Shown in pieces: positions 9,544 through 18,967 of a stretch of 64,000 nucleotides of DNA. Source of the stretch: Stagnimonas aquatica (GTDB lineage: Bacteria > Pseudomonadota > Gammaproteobacteria > Nevskiales > Nevskiaceae); assembly GCF_003730135.1 (NCBI RefSeq), contig NZ_RJVO01000002.1:186001-250000 (forward strand), given 5' to 3'. Numbering within the stretch: position 1 is the first letter of the stretch; every line of letters starts with the position of its first letter. The position numbers were made by a program, and so were the translations under genes. The notes under the pieces were generated by a model, which was not told the DNA's origin, made no database searches, and worked only from the letters and a program-made list of their open reading frames with translations.

Positions 9544-9668
9544 GGAAACTGTCCAGTGGACAGGTTCCCGGCTCAGCGGGCGGACATGGATGTCGGCTCC
9601 GGTGGTAGATCGAGGCACTGAAGTCGCGCCAGGGACGGCAGACGCAAGCCCGGACCAGAAATCAAAAA

Positions 9669-9695
9669 GAAAGCCCGGCAATGCCGGGCTTTCTC
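9669..9695 (-). terminator. Rho-independent terminator downstream of ctaE
   Basis: The stem AAGCCCGGC / GCCGGGCTT lies just past the ctaE stop. On the minus strand it is followed by TTTCTTTTTG, a proper T-rich tract, so it should end the cox transcript. On the plus strand the following tract is weaker. The rest of 9544-9711 shows no gene. Confidence 0.8.
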
Positions 9696-9711
9696 GTATC
9701 CAGGCGCTCGC

Positions 9712-10590
9712 TCAGAGCACGTAGACGAATACGAACAGGCCGATCCAGACCACGTCCACGAAGTGCCAGTACCAGGCCACGCCCTCGAAACCGAAGTGCG
9801 AATCCGGCTTGAAGTGACCGAGCATCAGGCGGATGGTGATGACGATCAGCATCAGCGTACCCAGCGTCACGTGCATGCCGTGGAAGCCGGTGAGCATGAA
9901 GAAGGTGGAACCGTAGACGCCGCTGTGCAGGGTCAGATTGAGGGCGTGGTAGGCGTGGATGTATTCCACCGCCTGGCAGTACAGGAACACCACACCGAAG
10001 GCGACGGTCGCCCACATCCACAGGATGCAGGCCAGACGCTTGTTGTCCTTGAGCGCGTGGTGAGCAAAGGTGATGGTCACGCCGGAGGACAGCAGCAGGC
10101 AGGTGTTGATGAAGGGCAGACCCCAGGCCGACACCGTCTCGAAGTAGCCGCCGAGGTTGGCCGGGCCATTGGACGGCCAGGACGCCTCGAAGCCGTCCCA
10201 GAGCAGGTTGGCGACGCCCTTGGCGCCTTCACCGCCGATCCAGGGCAGGGAGATTTCGCGGGCGTAGAACAGCGCGCCGAAGAAGGCGGCAAAGAACATC
10301 ACCTCGGAGAAGATGAACCAGGCCATGCCCATGCGGTAGGTCATGTCGACCTGCGACGAGTATTTGCCACCCTCGCTTTCCAGGGCGATGCCGCGGAACC
10401 AGCGGAAGATGATGAAGGCCGCGAAGCCGCCGCCCAGGTAGTAGGGCAGCGCGCCGAGGTTCTTGTCCTCCAGCGAGCTCCAGACGCCGATGATCAGCGT
10501 CACCAAGCCGGCGGTGAGCATGAACGGCCAGGCGCTGGGGTCGGGGACGAAGTAGCGTGATTGGCCGTTGGCTGGAGCGGGGCTGGACAT
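9712..10590 (-). CDS. ctaE: Cytochrome c oxidase subunit III
   Basis: A 292-residue protein with seven predicted membrane helices, the third core subunit of the aa3-type oxidase. FIFSEVMFFAAFFGALFY, SSGVTITFAHHAL, GFHGMHVTLGTLML and YWHFVDVVWIGLFVFVYVL are the typical COX3 signatures. It is the last structural gene of the minus-strand cluster and is followed by a terminator. A 64-bp gap separates it from ctaG. Confidence 0.97.
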   Translation of the reverse strand: MSSPAPANGQSRYFVPDPSAWPFMLTAGLVTLIIGVWSSLEDKNLGALPYYLGGGFAAFIIFRWFRGIALESEGGKYSSQVDMTYRMGMAWFIFSEVMFFAAFFGALFYAREISLPWIGGEGAKGVANLLWDGFEASWPSNGPANLGGYFETVSAWGLPFINTCLLLSSGVTITFAHHALKDNKRLACILWMWATVAFGVVFLYCQAVEYIHAYHALNLTLHSGVYGSTFFMLTGFHGMHVTLGTLMLIVITIRLMLGHFKPDSHFGFEGVAWYWHFVDVVWIGLFVFVYVL

Positions 10591-10654
10591 GGCGATTCCC
10601 TGTTTGAGACCTGAAAAGTTGTGCGGCGAATTCTAGCGACTGGGCCTGTGCAGC

Positions 10655-11233
10655 CTAGCCGTTCGGCTTGGCGCTGCGCTGCGCCAGTTCGGTGACATCG
10701 AAAAACGTGTACGACAGCGTGACGGTGTGGACATCGGCCGGGAGTTCCGGGTCGAGCATGAAACGCACCGGCATGTCCTTGGCCTCGCGGGCCTTGAACG
10801 GCTGCTGGTTGAAGCAAAAACACTCGGTCTTCTTCAGATGCCGGGCGGCCTTGCCCGGCGTCACCGCCGGCACCGCCTGCCCCACCACGTCCTGATCCAG
10901 CTGGTTCTCGGCGACGAAGTTGACGGTATAGAGCTGGCCCGGATGCACCTTCATTTCCGACACGGCCGGCTTGAATACCCATTCCCGCCCGCCGTTGACG
11001 ACGGTCAGGAACTGCACCGTCACCTCGCGGTTGAGGTCGGGCTGCTCCTGCACGCTGGCGACGATCTGCATGCCCTTGTCGCGGCCGTTGAGGCCGGTCA
11101 GCTCGCAGAGCGCGTTGTAGAGCGGGACCATGGCGAAGCCGAAACCGAACATCGCCACCGTCAGCAGCGCCAGTTCCCAGACGCTGCGCCGTTTGCGGCG
11201 CTTGGTTTCCGCCGGGCCGAGGTCCGCGCTCAT
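10655..11233 (-). CDS. ctaG: Cytochrome c oxidase assembly protein CtaG/Cox11
   Basis: A 192-residue copper chaperone that delivers copper to the CuB site of subunit I. It has one N-terminal helix (LALLTVAMFGFGFAMVPLYNALC) and a periplasmic immunoglobulin-like domain. The copper-binding motif is ECFCFNQQ, and the end of the domain reads LSYTFFDVTE, as expected for Cox11. Its ATG overlaps the stop of the 42-residue gene upstream. Confidence 0.97.
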   Translation of the reverse strand: MSADLGPAETKRRKRRSVWELALLTVAMFGFGFAMVPLYNALCELTGLNGRDKGMQIVASVQEQPDLNREVTVQFLTVVNGGREWVFKPAVSEMKVHPGQLYTVNFVAENQLDQDVVGQAVPAVTPGKAARHLKKTECFCFNQQPFKAREAKDMPVRFMLDPELPADVHTVTLSYTFFDVTELAQRSAKPNG

Positions 11234-11358
11234 CGCTGCGCCACAGTGATCCAGACGAAACCGGCGAGAAACCCTAGCGCCAGCACGACGTGGATCAGGG
11301 CCAGGCGCAGATTGCGCCGGGCCTGTTCACGATCCTGCTGCGGAGCGGGCTGAGTCAT
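11230..11358 (-). CDS. 42-residue cytochrome oxidase small assembly-type membrane protein
   Basis: A short frame from the ATG complementary to 11356-11358. It encodes 42 residues: a charged, glutamine-rich start (MTQPAPQQDREQARRNL) and a single membrane helix (ALIHVVLALGFLAGFVWITV). The stop codon overlaps the ctaG ATG (ATGA at 11230-11233) and the start lies 5 bp after ctaD, so it fills the gap exactly. Tiny single-span proteins between ctaD and ctaG are common in proteobacterial cox operons. Position, hydrophobicity and overlaps support it as a real gene. Confidence 0.8.
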   Translation of the reverse strand: MTQPAPQQDREQARRNLRLALIHVVLALGFLAGFVWITVAQR

Positions 11359-11363
11359 GGGGT

Positions 11364-13001
11364 TCAGTGGGCCTTGGCAGTCTGGCCGGCGCTCACCGGC
11401 TCACCGTTCTCGCCGACCTGCGGCGGATCCTCGAAGGTGTGGTAGGGCGCCGGCGAGGGCACCGTCCACTCCAGACCGTGAGTGCCTTCCCAGACGCGGT
11501 CCGACACCTTGCCGTCGCGCTTGCCGAACATGCACACCAGCATGTTGCCGATGAAGATGAACTGGCTGAAGAAGAAGGCGAAGGCACCGATCGACGACAC
11601 CACGTTGAAGTCGGTGAACATCACGTTGTAGTCGGGCACGCGGCGCTGCATGCCGGCGAGGCCGAGGAAGTGCTGCGGGAAGAAGGTGACGTTGATGAAG
11701 ATCGCCGACAGCCAGAAGTGCAGCTTGCCGAGCTTCTCGTTGTACATGCGGCCGGTCCACTTCGGGATCCAGTAGTAGATGGCGGCGATGATCGAGAACA
11801 CCGCGCCGGGCACCAGCACGTAGTGGAAGTGCGCAACCACGAAGTAGGTGTCGTGGTACTGGAAGTCCACCGGGGTGATCGCCAGCATCAGGCCGGAGAA
11901 ACCGCCGAGGGTGAACAGGAACACGAAGCCCAGCGCGAACAGCATCGGGGTCTCGAAGGTCATCGAGCCGCGCCACATGGTCGCCACCCAGTTGAACACC
12001 TTCACGCCCGTGGGCACGGCGATCAGCATGGTGGAGAACATGAAGAACAGTTCCGCCGCCAGCGGCATGCCGACGGTGAACATGTGGTGCGCCCAGACGA
12101 TGAAGCTCAGAAAGCCGATCGAGGCGGTGGCGTAGACCATCGAGGCATAGCCGAACAGCGGCTTGCGGGCGAAGGTCGGGATGATGGTCGAGACGATGCC
12201 GAAGGCCGGCAGGATCAGGATGTAGACCTCGGGATGGCCGAAGAACCAGAAGATGTGTTGGAACAGCACCGGGTCACCACCACCGGAAGCGGTGAAGAAG
12301 CTGGTGCCGAAATACTTGTCGGTGAGCAGCATGGTGACCGCGCCGGCGAGCACCGGCATGGTGGCAATCAGGAGGTACGCGGTGATCAGCCAGGTCCAGA
12401 CGAACAGCGGCATCTTCAGCAGGGTCATGCCCGGCGCGCGCATGTTGAGGATGGTCACCACGACGTTGATCGCACCGGTGATCGAGCTGATACCCAGCAA
12501 GTGCACGGCGAAGATCAGCATCGGGAAGGCGTTGCCGGTCTGCAGCACCAGCGGCGGATACATGGTCCAGCCACCCGCCGGCGCGCCGCCCGGCATGAAC
12601 AGGGTGGACAGCAGCATCGCGAAGCCGAACGGCAGGATCCAGAAGCCCCAGTTGTTGACGCGCGGCAGGGCGAGGTCACCGGCGCCGATCATCATCGGCA
12701 CCATCCAGTTGGCGAGGCCGGTGAAGGCCGGCATCACGCCGCCGAAGATCATCACCAGGGCGTGCATGGTGGTCATGGAGTTGAAGAACTCCGGATCCAC
12801 GAACTGCAGGCCGGGCTGGAACAGCTCGGCGCGGATCACCAGCGACATCAGGCCGCCGATGAAGAACATGATGAAGGAGAAGCACAGATACAGCGTGCCC
12901 AGATCCTTGTGGTTGGTGGTCTTGATCCAGCGCATGATCCCCTTGTCGGGACCGTGGTGGTGGTCGTGATCGTGACCGTCGTGGGCGTGGGCGTGGGCCA
13001 T
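11364..13001 (-). CDS. ctaD: Cytochrome c oxidase subunit I
   Basis: A 545-residue catalytic subunit with twelve membrane helices, carrying heme a and the heme a3-CuB centre. The N-terminus is unusually histidine-rich ([15 protein letters not shown]). Key motifs are [31 protein letters not shown] (CuB histidine and cross-linked tyrosine), [12 protein letters not shown], and [14 protein letters not shown] with the a/a3 ligands. It lies 49 bp after ctaC. Confidence 0.98.
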   Translation of the reverse strand: MAHAHAHDGHDHDHHHGPDKGIMRWIKTTNHKDLGTLYLCFSFIMFFIGGLMSLVIRAELFQPGLQFVDPEFFNSMTTMHALVMIFGGVMPAFTGLANWMVPMMIGAGDLALPRVNNWGFWILPFGFAMLLSTLFMPGGAPAGGWTMYPPLVLQTGNAFPMLIFAVHLLGISSITGAINVVVTILNMRAPGMTLLKMPLFVWTWLITAYLLIATMPVLAGAVTMLLTDKYFGTSFFTASGGGDPVLFQHIFWFFGHPEVYILILPAFGIVSTIIPTFARKPLFGYASMVYATASIGFLSFIVWAHHMFTVGMPLAAELFFMFSTMLIAVPTGVKVFNWVATMWRGSMTFETPMLFALGFVFLFTLGGFSGLMLAITPVDFQYHDTYFVVAHFHYVLVPGAVFSIIAAIYYWIPKWTGRMYNEKLGKLHFWLSAIFINVTFFPQHFLGLAGMQRRVPDYNVMFTDFNVVSSIGAFAFFFSQFIFIGNMLVCMFGKRDGKVSDRVWEGTHGLEWTVPSPAPYHTFEDPPQVGENGEPVSAGQTAKAH

Positions 13002-13050
13002 GGCGAAACTCCTGCAATTCTCGAAACGGGGGGACCAGCGGGCTTCGCGC

Positions 13051-14304
13051 TTAGCGGAGCGCCGCTACGTCGGAAGCCTGCACAACCGAGCCCTTGTTAC
13101 CCCAGGACTGACGTTCGTAGGTGACGACCGCCGCAACCTCAGCGTCGGTGAGCTGCTTGAACGGCGGCATCATGCCGCCGCCGGTCTTGCCATGCAGCAC
13201 CTGGCCGACATGCGCCTTGGCGTCGCCGTTGGCGACCGGCGAACCGACCAGGGACGGGAAGTTGGGCGGCAGGCCAGCGCCGTTGGCTTGGTGGCAGGCC
13301 TGGCAATTGGCCTCGTAGACCTTCTTGCCCTGCGCCATCAGCTCGTCCTTGGACAAGGCCTTGGCGGCCGGAGCGGCGGCCGGGGCCGAGGTCGCGGCAG
13401 CCACTTCCACCGGCGCGGCGGCGGCGGGCTCGGCAGCGGCCGGGGCGGCCTCGGTCAACACGGCGGGCGCGACGGCGGCCACCTCGACACCCTTCTTCTG
13501 GGCCAGCCAGGTGTTGAACTCGGTTTCCGGCAGCGCCTTGACCACGATCGGCATGAAGCCGTGGTCGCGGCCGCACAGCTCGGCACAGACGCCGCGGAAG
13601 GTGCCGGGCTCGTTGATCTTGGTCCAGGCTTCGTTGATGTAGCCGGGGATGGCGTCCTTCTTCACCGCCAGATCGTGCACCCACCAGGCATGGATCACGT
13701 CCTGGGCGGTGATCAGGAAGCGCACCTTCTTGCCGGTCGGCAGCACCAGCGGATTGGTCACTTCCCAGAGGTAGTTGCCACCGTCGACCTGGGCCAGTTC
13801 GGCCGGGGTCTTGTTGGCGCCGAGCTGGCGGGCCTGGTTGGACTCCGGCGAGAGCATGGACACGAACTCGTAGTCCTGGCCCACGTATTCGTATTTCCAG
13901 CCCCACTGGAAGCCGGTGATCTTGACGGTCAGATCGGCGTTGCGGGTGTCTTCCATCTTGATCAGGGTGCCGGCGGCCGGCACCGCCATGGCGATCAGGA
14001 CGAAGAACGGGATGATGGTCCAGACGATCTCGACCGTGGTCGATTCGTGGAAGTCAGCCGGCTTCGGGTGCTTGCTGCGGCGGTGGTTGATGATCGAATA
14101 GATCATCGTGCCGAACACGCCGACGCCGATCACCGTCACCACGCCCAGGATCAGCATGTGCAGGCTGTGCACCTGGGCGCTGATGTCGGTTGCACCGACC
14201 GGCAGGTTGTATTGCGACCGGGCCGTCTCCGCGTGCGCGACCGCGCTGGCGAACGTGCCGGCCAGAAGACCGACCAGGGACCGCATCCACTTCGTCATCG
14301 ACAT
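13051..14304 (-). CDS. ctaC: Cytochrome c oxidase subunit II fused to a cytochrome c domain
   Basis: A 417-residue protein. A signal peptide is followed by two membrane helices ([21 protein letters not shown] and [20 protein letters not shown]) and a cupredoxin domain with the CuA motif [12 protein letters not shown]. An alanine/proline-rich linker (about residues 290-335) leads to a C-terminal cytochrome c domain with CQACH and the distal methionine region GGGMMPPF. This fusion marks a caa3-type subunit. GGAGG precedes the ATG, just after the DUF2244 stop. CtaC accepts electrons from soluble cytochrome c and passes them to ctaD. Confidence 0.96.
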   Translation of the reverse strand: MSMTKWMRSLVGLLAGTFASAVAHAETARSQYNLPVGATDISAQVHSLHMLILGVVTVIGVGVFGTMIYSIINHRRSKHPKPADFHESTTVEIVWTIIPFFVLIAMAVPAAGTLIKMEDTRNADLTVKITGFQWGWKYEYVGQDYEFVSMLSPESNQARQLGANKTPAELAQVDGGNYLWEVTNPLVLPTGKKVRFLITAQDVIHAWWVHDLAVKKDAIPGYINEAWTKINEPGTFRGVCAELCGRDHGFMPIVVKALPETEFNTWLAQKKGVEVAAVAPAVLTEAAPAAAEPAAAAPVEVAAATSAPAAAPAAKALSKDELMAQGKKVYEANCQACHQANGAGLPPNFPSLVGSPVANGDAKAHVGQVLHGKTGGGMMPPFKQLTDAEVAAVVTYERQSWGNKGSVVQASDVAALR

Positions 14305-14308
14305 CCCA

Positions 14309-14836
14309 CTAACCTCCAGTTAAGACCTCTTGCGTCGGGTTTCGCTCCGACTCCTCCGCTGGCGTGTAGCTCCACACCGGCGGTAGCAATTCTTTCAGGC
14401 GGCGATGGAGCCGCTCGCGTTCTTCATCGGTGAGGCAGCGCCCCAGCCGCAAAATCTGTCCTGCCTGCCGCAACCGCAGCTGGCTGGGCTGGTGCCGGTT
14501 ACCGCCCGGCAGCAGCTCGACGCGGGTCCAGACGCGCGGCCAGTCGATCTGTGCCACCGCTCCCGCCTGCATCCAGCCATACCCCACCCGCACCCGGTCC
14601 GCCTCGAAGTCGATGACCTCACGATAGCGATTGCGCCGCAGGCTCACCCACAGGGCCAGCGCCAGCGCACCCAACTCCAGACCCGCGAACGGCAGGATCG
14701 GCCACAGGCCCACCAAGGCGAACCCGATAGCCACCGGCAGTGCCGCCGAGCAGACCAAGGCCATGAACAGCAGAGCCTGACGCGGGCTCAGCGAGGCATT
14801 GGGGCCGATCACCAGACGGGTGTCCGAAGCATGCAT
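14309..14836 (-). CDS. DUF2244 membrane protein
   Basis: A 175-residue protein with two adjacent N-terminal helices (ALLFMALVCSAALPVAIGFAL and GLWPILPFAGLELGALALAL) and a basic cytoplasmic-looking domain (RVWTRVELLPGG, LRLRQAGQILRLGRCL). DUF2244 genes often precede ctaC, as here with a 4-bp gap, so it is probably cotranscribed with the oxidase genes. The ATG at 14836 fits the helix start; an upstream extension is unlikely. Function unknown. Confidence 0.82.
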   Translation of the reverse strand: MHASDTRLVIGPNASLSPRQALLFMALVCSAALPVAIGFALVGLWPILPFAGLELGALALALWVSLRRNRYREVIDFEADRVRVGYGWMQAGAVAQIDWPRVWTRVELLPGGNRHQPSQLRLRQAGQILRLGRCLTDEERERLHRRLKELLPPVWSYTPAEESERNPTQEVLTGG

Positions 14837-14891
14837 GGGGTTGGCCTTGCGACACCCGCGGAAAATACCGCAGCCACAAAGCCGCCGCATT

Positions 14892-15590
14892 TTAGAGCAG
14901 CGAGGGCCCGGCTTCCAAGGCCGGAAACAGCCGGGATGCCAGCCCGGCCGGCGCCTCGCCTGCCCGCTGCTGCAGCCACAGGGGGGCGCCCAGGTGTTTT
15001 TCCAGGGTTTCCAGGTTGCCTTGCAGGCGCGGCAGGTCGGGGTCACGCAGATTGCCAACCCAGCCGGCCAGCCGGGTTCTGCGCTGGATCGCCTCGGCGC
15101 TGAGCAGGGCGTGGTTCAGGCAGCCCAAGCGCAACTCCACCACCAGCAGCACCGGCCAGCCCTGCGCCGCCACCCAGTCGCCCAGGAACAGCGCCGGCCC
15201 CAGCGGTGTCAGCCAGCCGCCGGCCCCTTCGGCGATCACCACTGAATGGCTTGCCGCCAGCCGTGCGTGCGCTTCAGTCAGGCGCGCCGGCGAGATGACC
15301 TGCCCCTGCTCCGCCGCCGCCAGATGGGGAGCGATGGCCGGGCCGAAGGCATAGGGATTGACCTCGTCATAGGCGGCGCCGCTGCCGCTGGCGGCGATCA
15401 GCGCCAGGGCGTCTTCGCTGCGCCAGCCGTCGGGCGTTTCCAGGCAGCCCGAGGCCACCGGCTTGTAGCCGCAGACCTTCAGCCCGTCCTGGCGCAGGCG
15501 GCGCAGCAGGGCGCTGGCGACATAGGTCTTGCCGGCATCGGTGTCGGTGCCGGTGACGAACAGGGTCTGCGCCGGGAACGCGGCCGTCAT
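14892..15590 (-). CDS. bioD: Dethiobiotin synthetase
   Basis: A 232-residue ATP-dependent carboxylase that closes the ureido ring of biotin from 7,8-diaminopelargonate. The P-loop is TGTDTDAGKT at residues 13-22. GYKPVASGC and VIAEGAGGWLTPLG are the conserved substrate and metal loops. The ATG overlaps the bioF stop by four bases (15587-15590), so bioF and bioD are coupled. bioA, bioC and bioH are not in the window. Confidence 0.96.
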   Translation of the reverse strand: MTAAFPAQTLFVTGTDTDAGKTYVASALLRRLRQDGLKVCGYKPVASGCLETPDGWRSEDALALIAASGSGAAYDEVNPYAFGPAIAPHLAAAEQGQVISPARLTEAHARLAASHSVVIAEGAGGWLTPLGPALFLGDWVAAQGWPVLLVVELRLGCLNHALLSAEAIQRRTRLAGWVGNLRDPDLPRLQGNLETLEKHLGAPLWLQQRAGEAPAGLASRLFPALEAGPSLL

Positions 15591-16780
15591 GGCGAAGCCA
15601 GGGCGGCAGCCAGCGCCGCCAGCAGGCCATCGACTTCCGCCTCGGCATGGCCGGCGGAAAGGGTAATGCGCAGCCGGGAGGTGCCGGCCGGCACCGTCGG
15701 GGGCCGGATTGCCGCCACCCAGTAGCCGCGCTCATAGAGCGCCCGCGACACCGCCAGCGCCCGCGCCGCCTCGCCCAGCACCAGCGGCTGGATCGCGGTT
15801 TCCGAATCCGACAGCGGCAGACCAAGCTGGGCGGCCCCGGCCCGGAAGCGGGCGATCAGCCCACGCAGCCGCGCCCGCCGCTCGGCTCCCTCGTCGGCGC
15901 GCACCAGGGCCAGCGCGGCGCGGGTCGCAGCGGCCAGCGCCGGCGGCGGCGCGGTGGAGAACACCCAGGTGCGGGCGCGCTGGATCAGGTATTCGATCAG
16001 GGTTTCGCTACCGACGATGGCGGCGCCGGCGGTTCCCAGCGCCTTGCCAAAGCCGGTCATCAGGATGTCGGCCTCGGCGCCGCAGGCTTCCAGCGCGCCG
16101 CGCCCGCCAGCGCCGAGCACACCGAAGCCGTGGGCGTCGTCCACCATCAGCGCTGCGCCGTGCCGGGCCGCCAGCCCGGACAGCGCCGGCAGCGGCGCGA
16201 GGTCGCCGTCCATGCTGAAGACACTGTCGGTGGCGATCAGCCGCAGGCAGCCGGCGTCGGCGGGTGCGGCCTCCAGCGCCCGCGCGAAGTCGGCGACCTG
16301 GGCGTGCGCGGCGCGGACATAGCGCGCGCCCGACAGCCGGCCGCCGTCGATCAGCGAGGCGTGGTTGAGTTCGTCGGCAATCAGCAGGTCCTCACGCCCG
16401 AGCAGGGCGCGCAACACGCCGAGATTGGCGGCCCAACCGGAGGAGAACAGCAGGGCGCGCGGTCGGCGCAGGAAGTCGGCCAACTCTTCTTCCAGCGCCG
16501 CGTGCTCGCGGTTGTAGCCCGACACCAGCGCTGCCGCGCCGCTGCCGGTGCCCTGCTCCAAGGCTCCGCGCGCGGCGGCCGCCAGACGCGGATCACCAGC
16601 CAGGCCCAGGTAGTCATTGGCGCAGAAATTCAGGCAGGCGCGACCGTCGACGACGATGCGCGCACCGTGGCCACCATCGACGATGCGGCGCAGCCGGTAC
16701 AGATCGGCGGCCCGGATGCGCTCCAGTTCCACCGCCAGACGCCGGTCCAGAGGCGAATTCACCGCCGAGGCTCCATCCAC
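15587..16780 (-). CDS. bioF: 8-amino-7-oxononanoate synthase
   Basis: PLP enzyme joining pimeloyl thioester and alanine in biotin synthesis. It has 397 residues from GTG 16780, which has AAGGAG nine bases upstream; GTG 16786 is also possible but very close to that site. Motifs are NFCANDYLGLA, GSGAAALVSG, VDDAHGFGVLG and the PLP lysine region LMTGFGKALGTAG. It lies about 50 bp after bioB and overlaps bioD, giving the order bioB-bioF-bioD. Confidence 0.95.
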   Translation of the reverse strand: MDGASAVNSPLDRRLAVELERIRAADLYRLRRIVDGGHGARIVVDGRACLNFCANDYLGLAGDPRLAAAARGALEQGTGSGAAALVSGYNREHAALEEELADFLRRPRALLFSSGWAANLGVLRALLGREDLLIADELNHASLIDGGRLSGARYVRAAHAQVADFARALEAAPADAGCLRLIATDSVFSMDGDLAPLPALSGLAARHGAALMVDDAHGFGVLGAGGRGALEACGAEADILMTGFGKALGTAGAAIVGSETLIEYLIQRARTWVFSTAPPPALAAATRAALALVRADEGAERRARLRGLIARFRAGAAQLGLPLSDSETAIQPLVLGEAARALAVSRALYERGYWVAAIRPPTVPAGTSRLRITLSAGHAEAEVDGLLAALAAALASP

Positions 16781-16829
16781 GTTCACGCTCTCCTTGCCAG
16801 CCCCGCGCCAGACGCGGGCTCGCGCTGTC

Positions 16830-17891
16830 TCAGCCGCAGCAGGAGGTCGCCGCCGCCGCCGCACCGGCTCCGCAACCGGCGCCCGCTTCGGCAGCGGCGG
16901 AAGGCGCCACCGCGCCCTCGGTCTGGATGCCCAGTTGCACCAGCAGCGCGCGGTCGCGGGCGTTCTGCGGGTTCTCGGTGGTGAGCAGCTTCTCGCCGTA
17001 GAAGATCGAGTTGGCGCCGGCAAAGAAAGCCAGGGCCTGGGTTTCGTCGCTCATCGCGGTACGGCCGGCGGACAGCCGCACGTAGGAGGCCGGCATCAGG
17101 ATGCGCGCCACCGCGATCACCCGCACGAACTCGATGCCGCCCAGCGAGTCGGCGCCCTTCAGCGGGGTGCCGGCGACCTGCACCAGATCGTTGATCGGCA
17201 CGCTCTCCGGATGCGGACTCAGGTTGGCGAGTTGCTGCAGCAGGCCGGCGCGGTCGGATTGCTCCTCGCCCATGCCGACGATGCCGCCGCAGCAGACCTT
17301 CACCCCCGCCGCGCGGACATTGGCCAGCGTGTCGAGGCGGTCCTCGTAGGTGCGGGTGGAGATGATCTTGCCGTAGTACTCCGGCGAGGTATCGAGATTG
17401 TGGTTGTAGTAGTCGAGTCCGGCGCCGGCCAGGCGTTCGGCCTGCGCCGGCTTGAGCATGCCCAGGGTCACGCAGGTTTCCAGGCCCATCGCCTTCACAC
17501 CGCGCACCATCGCCTCGACGCGCTCCAGGTCGCGATCCTTCGGCGAGCGCCAGGCGGCACCCATGCAGAAGCGGGTGGCGCCGTTGTCCTTGGCCTCACG
17601 GGCGGCTTCCAGCACCACCTCGACATCGAGCAGCGGCTCCTTCTTCAGCCCGGTCTCGAAGCGCACCGACTGCGGGCAGTAGGCGCAATCCTCCGGGCAG
17701 GCGCCGGTCTTGATCGACAACAGGGTCGAGAGCTGCACGCTGTTGGGCCGGTGGTACTGCCGGTGCAGACTCTGCGCCTGGAACAGCAGGTCGTTGAACG
17801 GCAGCGCGAACAGGGCCTCGACCTCGGCGCGGGTCCAGTCGTGGCGGAGAGCGGGCTGGGAGGTTGGTACAGAGGAAGCGTCGGCGGCCAT
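16830..17891 (-). CDS. bioB: Biotin synthase
   Basis: Radical-SAM enzyme that inserts sulfur into dethiobiotin. It has 353 residues. The SAM cluster cysteines are C65, C69 and C72 in [34 protein letters not shown] and [12 protein letters not shown] are characteristic. The C-terminus is an alanine-rich tail with a few cysteines ([16 protein letters not shown]), longer than strictly needed. The ATG is preceded within 6 bp by a four-copy heptamer repeat, and a BirA-type operator lies at 18013-18050, upstream of the gene. Confidence 0.97.
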   Translation of the reverse strand: MAADASSVPTSQPALRHDWTRAEVEALFALPFNDLLFQAQSLHRQYHRPNSVQLSTLLSIKTGACPEDCAYCPQSVRFETGLKKEPLLDVEVVLEAAREAKDNGATRFCMGAAWRSPKDRDLERVEAMVRGVKAMGLETCVTLGMLKPAQAERLAGAGLDYYNHNLDTSPEYYGKIISTRTYEDRLDTLANVRAAGVKVCCGGIVGMGEEQSDRAGLLQQLANLSPHPESVPINDLVQVAGTPLKGADSLGGIEFVRVIAVARILMPASYVRLSAGRTAMSDETQALAFFAGANSIFYGEKLLTTENPQNARDRALLVQLGIQTEGAVAPSAAAEAGAGCGAGAAAAATSCCG

Positions 17892-17896
17892 GAGCG

Positions 17897-17924
17897 ATTG
17901 CGGATTGCGGATTGCGGATTGCGG
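17897..17924. repeat. Tandem heptamer ATTGCGG, 4 copies, upstream of bioB
   Basis: Four perfect ATTGCGG units (plus strand) end six bases from the bioB start codon. On the bioB coding strand this reads CCGCAAT repeated, exactly where the ribosome-binding site should be. The same heptamer in nine copies abuts the cutA start at 56139-56201. Confidence 0.95.
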
Positions 17925-17992
17925 ACGCGCCCCTGGCGCCCCGCAGCCTGACCGTGGGAAGGAGCCTGCTCCTTGACCTACAGTGAGCAGCA

Positions 17993-18823
17993 GTGTCGGC
18001 AGCGAAACGGGGGGCTGTCAACTTGAACTGGACCGCATTGGTTGACAGCCTGCTGCCGGCGCCCTGCCAGTTCTGCGGCGAGCCGGACTCCGGCCCGATC
18101 TGCGCCGCCTGCCGCGCGGACCTGCCCTGGAACCAGCCAGCCTGCCCCGGCTGCGCCCTGCCCCAAGTATTCAGCACGGGCGTATCGCCCGTGACCGGCG
18201 CCCCTCTCCCGCTTGCGGGAGAGGGGGGAACCCGGGGCGAAGCCCTGGGTGGGGTGAGGGCGTTACCGCTGACTGACCTGCCCTGCCCAGCCTGCCAGCG
18301 GAAGCCGCGCGCCTTCGATGCCGCCTTCGCCGCCTTCCGCTACGCCGCACCCGGCCGCCAGGCCTTGCAGGGCCTCAAGTACAGCGCCCGCTTTCACGAG
18401 GCGCGCTGGCTGGCCGACAGCCTGGCGAGCGCCTTGCGGCAGCGCCAATCGCCACTGCCGCAGCGGCTGATTCCGGTGCCGCTGCACCGTGGCCGGCTGC
18501 TGCGCCGTGGCTACAACCAGGCGCAGGAACTCGCGCGTCACCTCGGCAAGGCGCTGGATATCCCGGTCGCGCCCTCACTGGCGCGGCGACTCAGGGCGAC
18601 GCCCGACCAGATCGGCCTGAGCGCGGCCCAGCGCCGGCTCAATCTGCGCGGCGCCTTCGCGGTCAGCGCCGGGATCGAGGGCCTGCACGTCGCCCTGCTC
18701 GACGATGTGATGACCACCGGCGCGACGCTGGAAGAACTGGCGCGCGCCTGCAAGGCCGCCGGGGCTACGCGGGTGGAGGCCTGGGCGCTGGCCAGGCAGC
18801 CGCTGGGGAAGGTCACCAGTTAA
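17993..18823 (+). CDS. comF: ComF-family phosphoribosyltransferase-like protein
   Basis: A 276-residue protein related to competence protein ComF/GntX. The N-terminal zinc ribbon has CQFCG, CAAC, CPGC and CPAC; the C-terminal phosphoribosyltransferase fold has [16 protein letters not shown] 17993 and TTG 18023 are both possible starts; the usual family N-terminus favours the later one. About 30 extra residues lie between CPGCALP and CPACQ. They come from a G+C-rich palindromic repeat read in frame, so the protein is longer than the usual 230-240. ComF proteins support natural transformation in some species. It is divergent from bioB. Confidence 0.9.
   Translation: MSAAKRGAVNLNWTALVDSLLPAPCQFCGEPDSGPICAACRADLPWNQPACPGCALPQVFSTGVSPVTGAPLPLAGEGGTRGEALGGVRALPLTDLPCPACQRKPRAFDAAFAAFRYAAPGRQALQGLKYSARFHEARWLADSLASALRQRQSPLPQRLIPVPLHRGRLLRRGYNQAQELARHLGKALDIPVAPSLARRLRATPDQIGLSAAQRRLNLRGAFAVSAGIEGLHVALLDDVMTTGATLEELARACKAAGATRVEAWALARQPLGKVTS
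18013..18050. promoter_or_regulatory. BirA-type biotin operator between bioB and comF
   Basis: GGCTGTCAAC (18013-18022) and GTTGACAGCC (18041-18050) form a perfect 10-bp inverted repeat. Written as nine-base half sites, CTGTCAACT and GGTTGACAG are 16 bp apart, the spacing of the E. coli bio operator TTGTAAACC-N16-GGTTTACAA as I remember it. The site is about 120 bp upstream of bioB on the divergent side, so biotin-dependent BirA repression of bioBFD is the natural reading. It lies within the first codons of comF. Confidence 0.75.
18201..18226. repeat. Palindromic repeat inserted in frame inside comF
   Basis: CCCCTCTCCCGC and GCGGGAGAGGGG form a 12-bp stem with a 2-base loop. Related sequences with flanking GGGGAACCC and GGGGTGAGGG are found between genes at 18829-18948 and 28143-28180. 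Here the repeat and its flanks (about 18197-18263) translate as [20 protein letters not shown] without disrupting the frame. Confidence 0.85.
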
Positions 18824-18826
18824 AGA

Positions 18827-18955
18827 CTCCCCTCCCCCCTCGTGGGGGAGGGGCTGGGGGAGAGGGGGAACCCGCTCGCTAGCGCCGCGATCCGCCCAGC
18901 CGCGCAGCCCCCCTCTCCCCTACCCCTCTCCCACGAGGGGAGAGGGGAACAAGCA
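18827..18955. repeat. G+C-rich palindromic repeat pair after comF
   Basis: The gap between the converging comF and DSD1-like genes is filled by two palindromes, at about 18829-18854 (stem around CTCGTGGGGG) and 18924-18948 (around CCACGAGGGG). They are also inverted relative to each other. They belong to the same family as the comF insert and the copies at 26.6-27.1, 28.1, 42.2 and 44.6 kb. They may act as a bidirectional terminator. No gene is seen. Confidence 0.75.
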
Positions 18956-18967
18956 AACAGTCCGCCC

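Noticed and set aside
18187-18270. Frameshift in comF
   Set aside because: The inserted repeat keeps the reading frame, and the phosphoribosyltransferase part continues intact afterwards.
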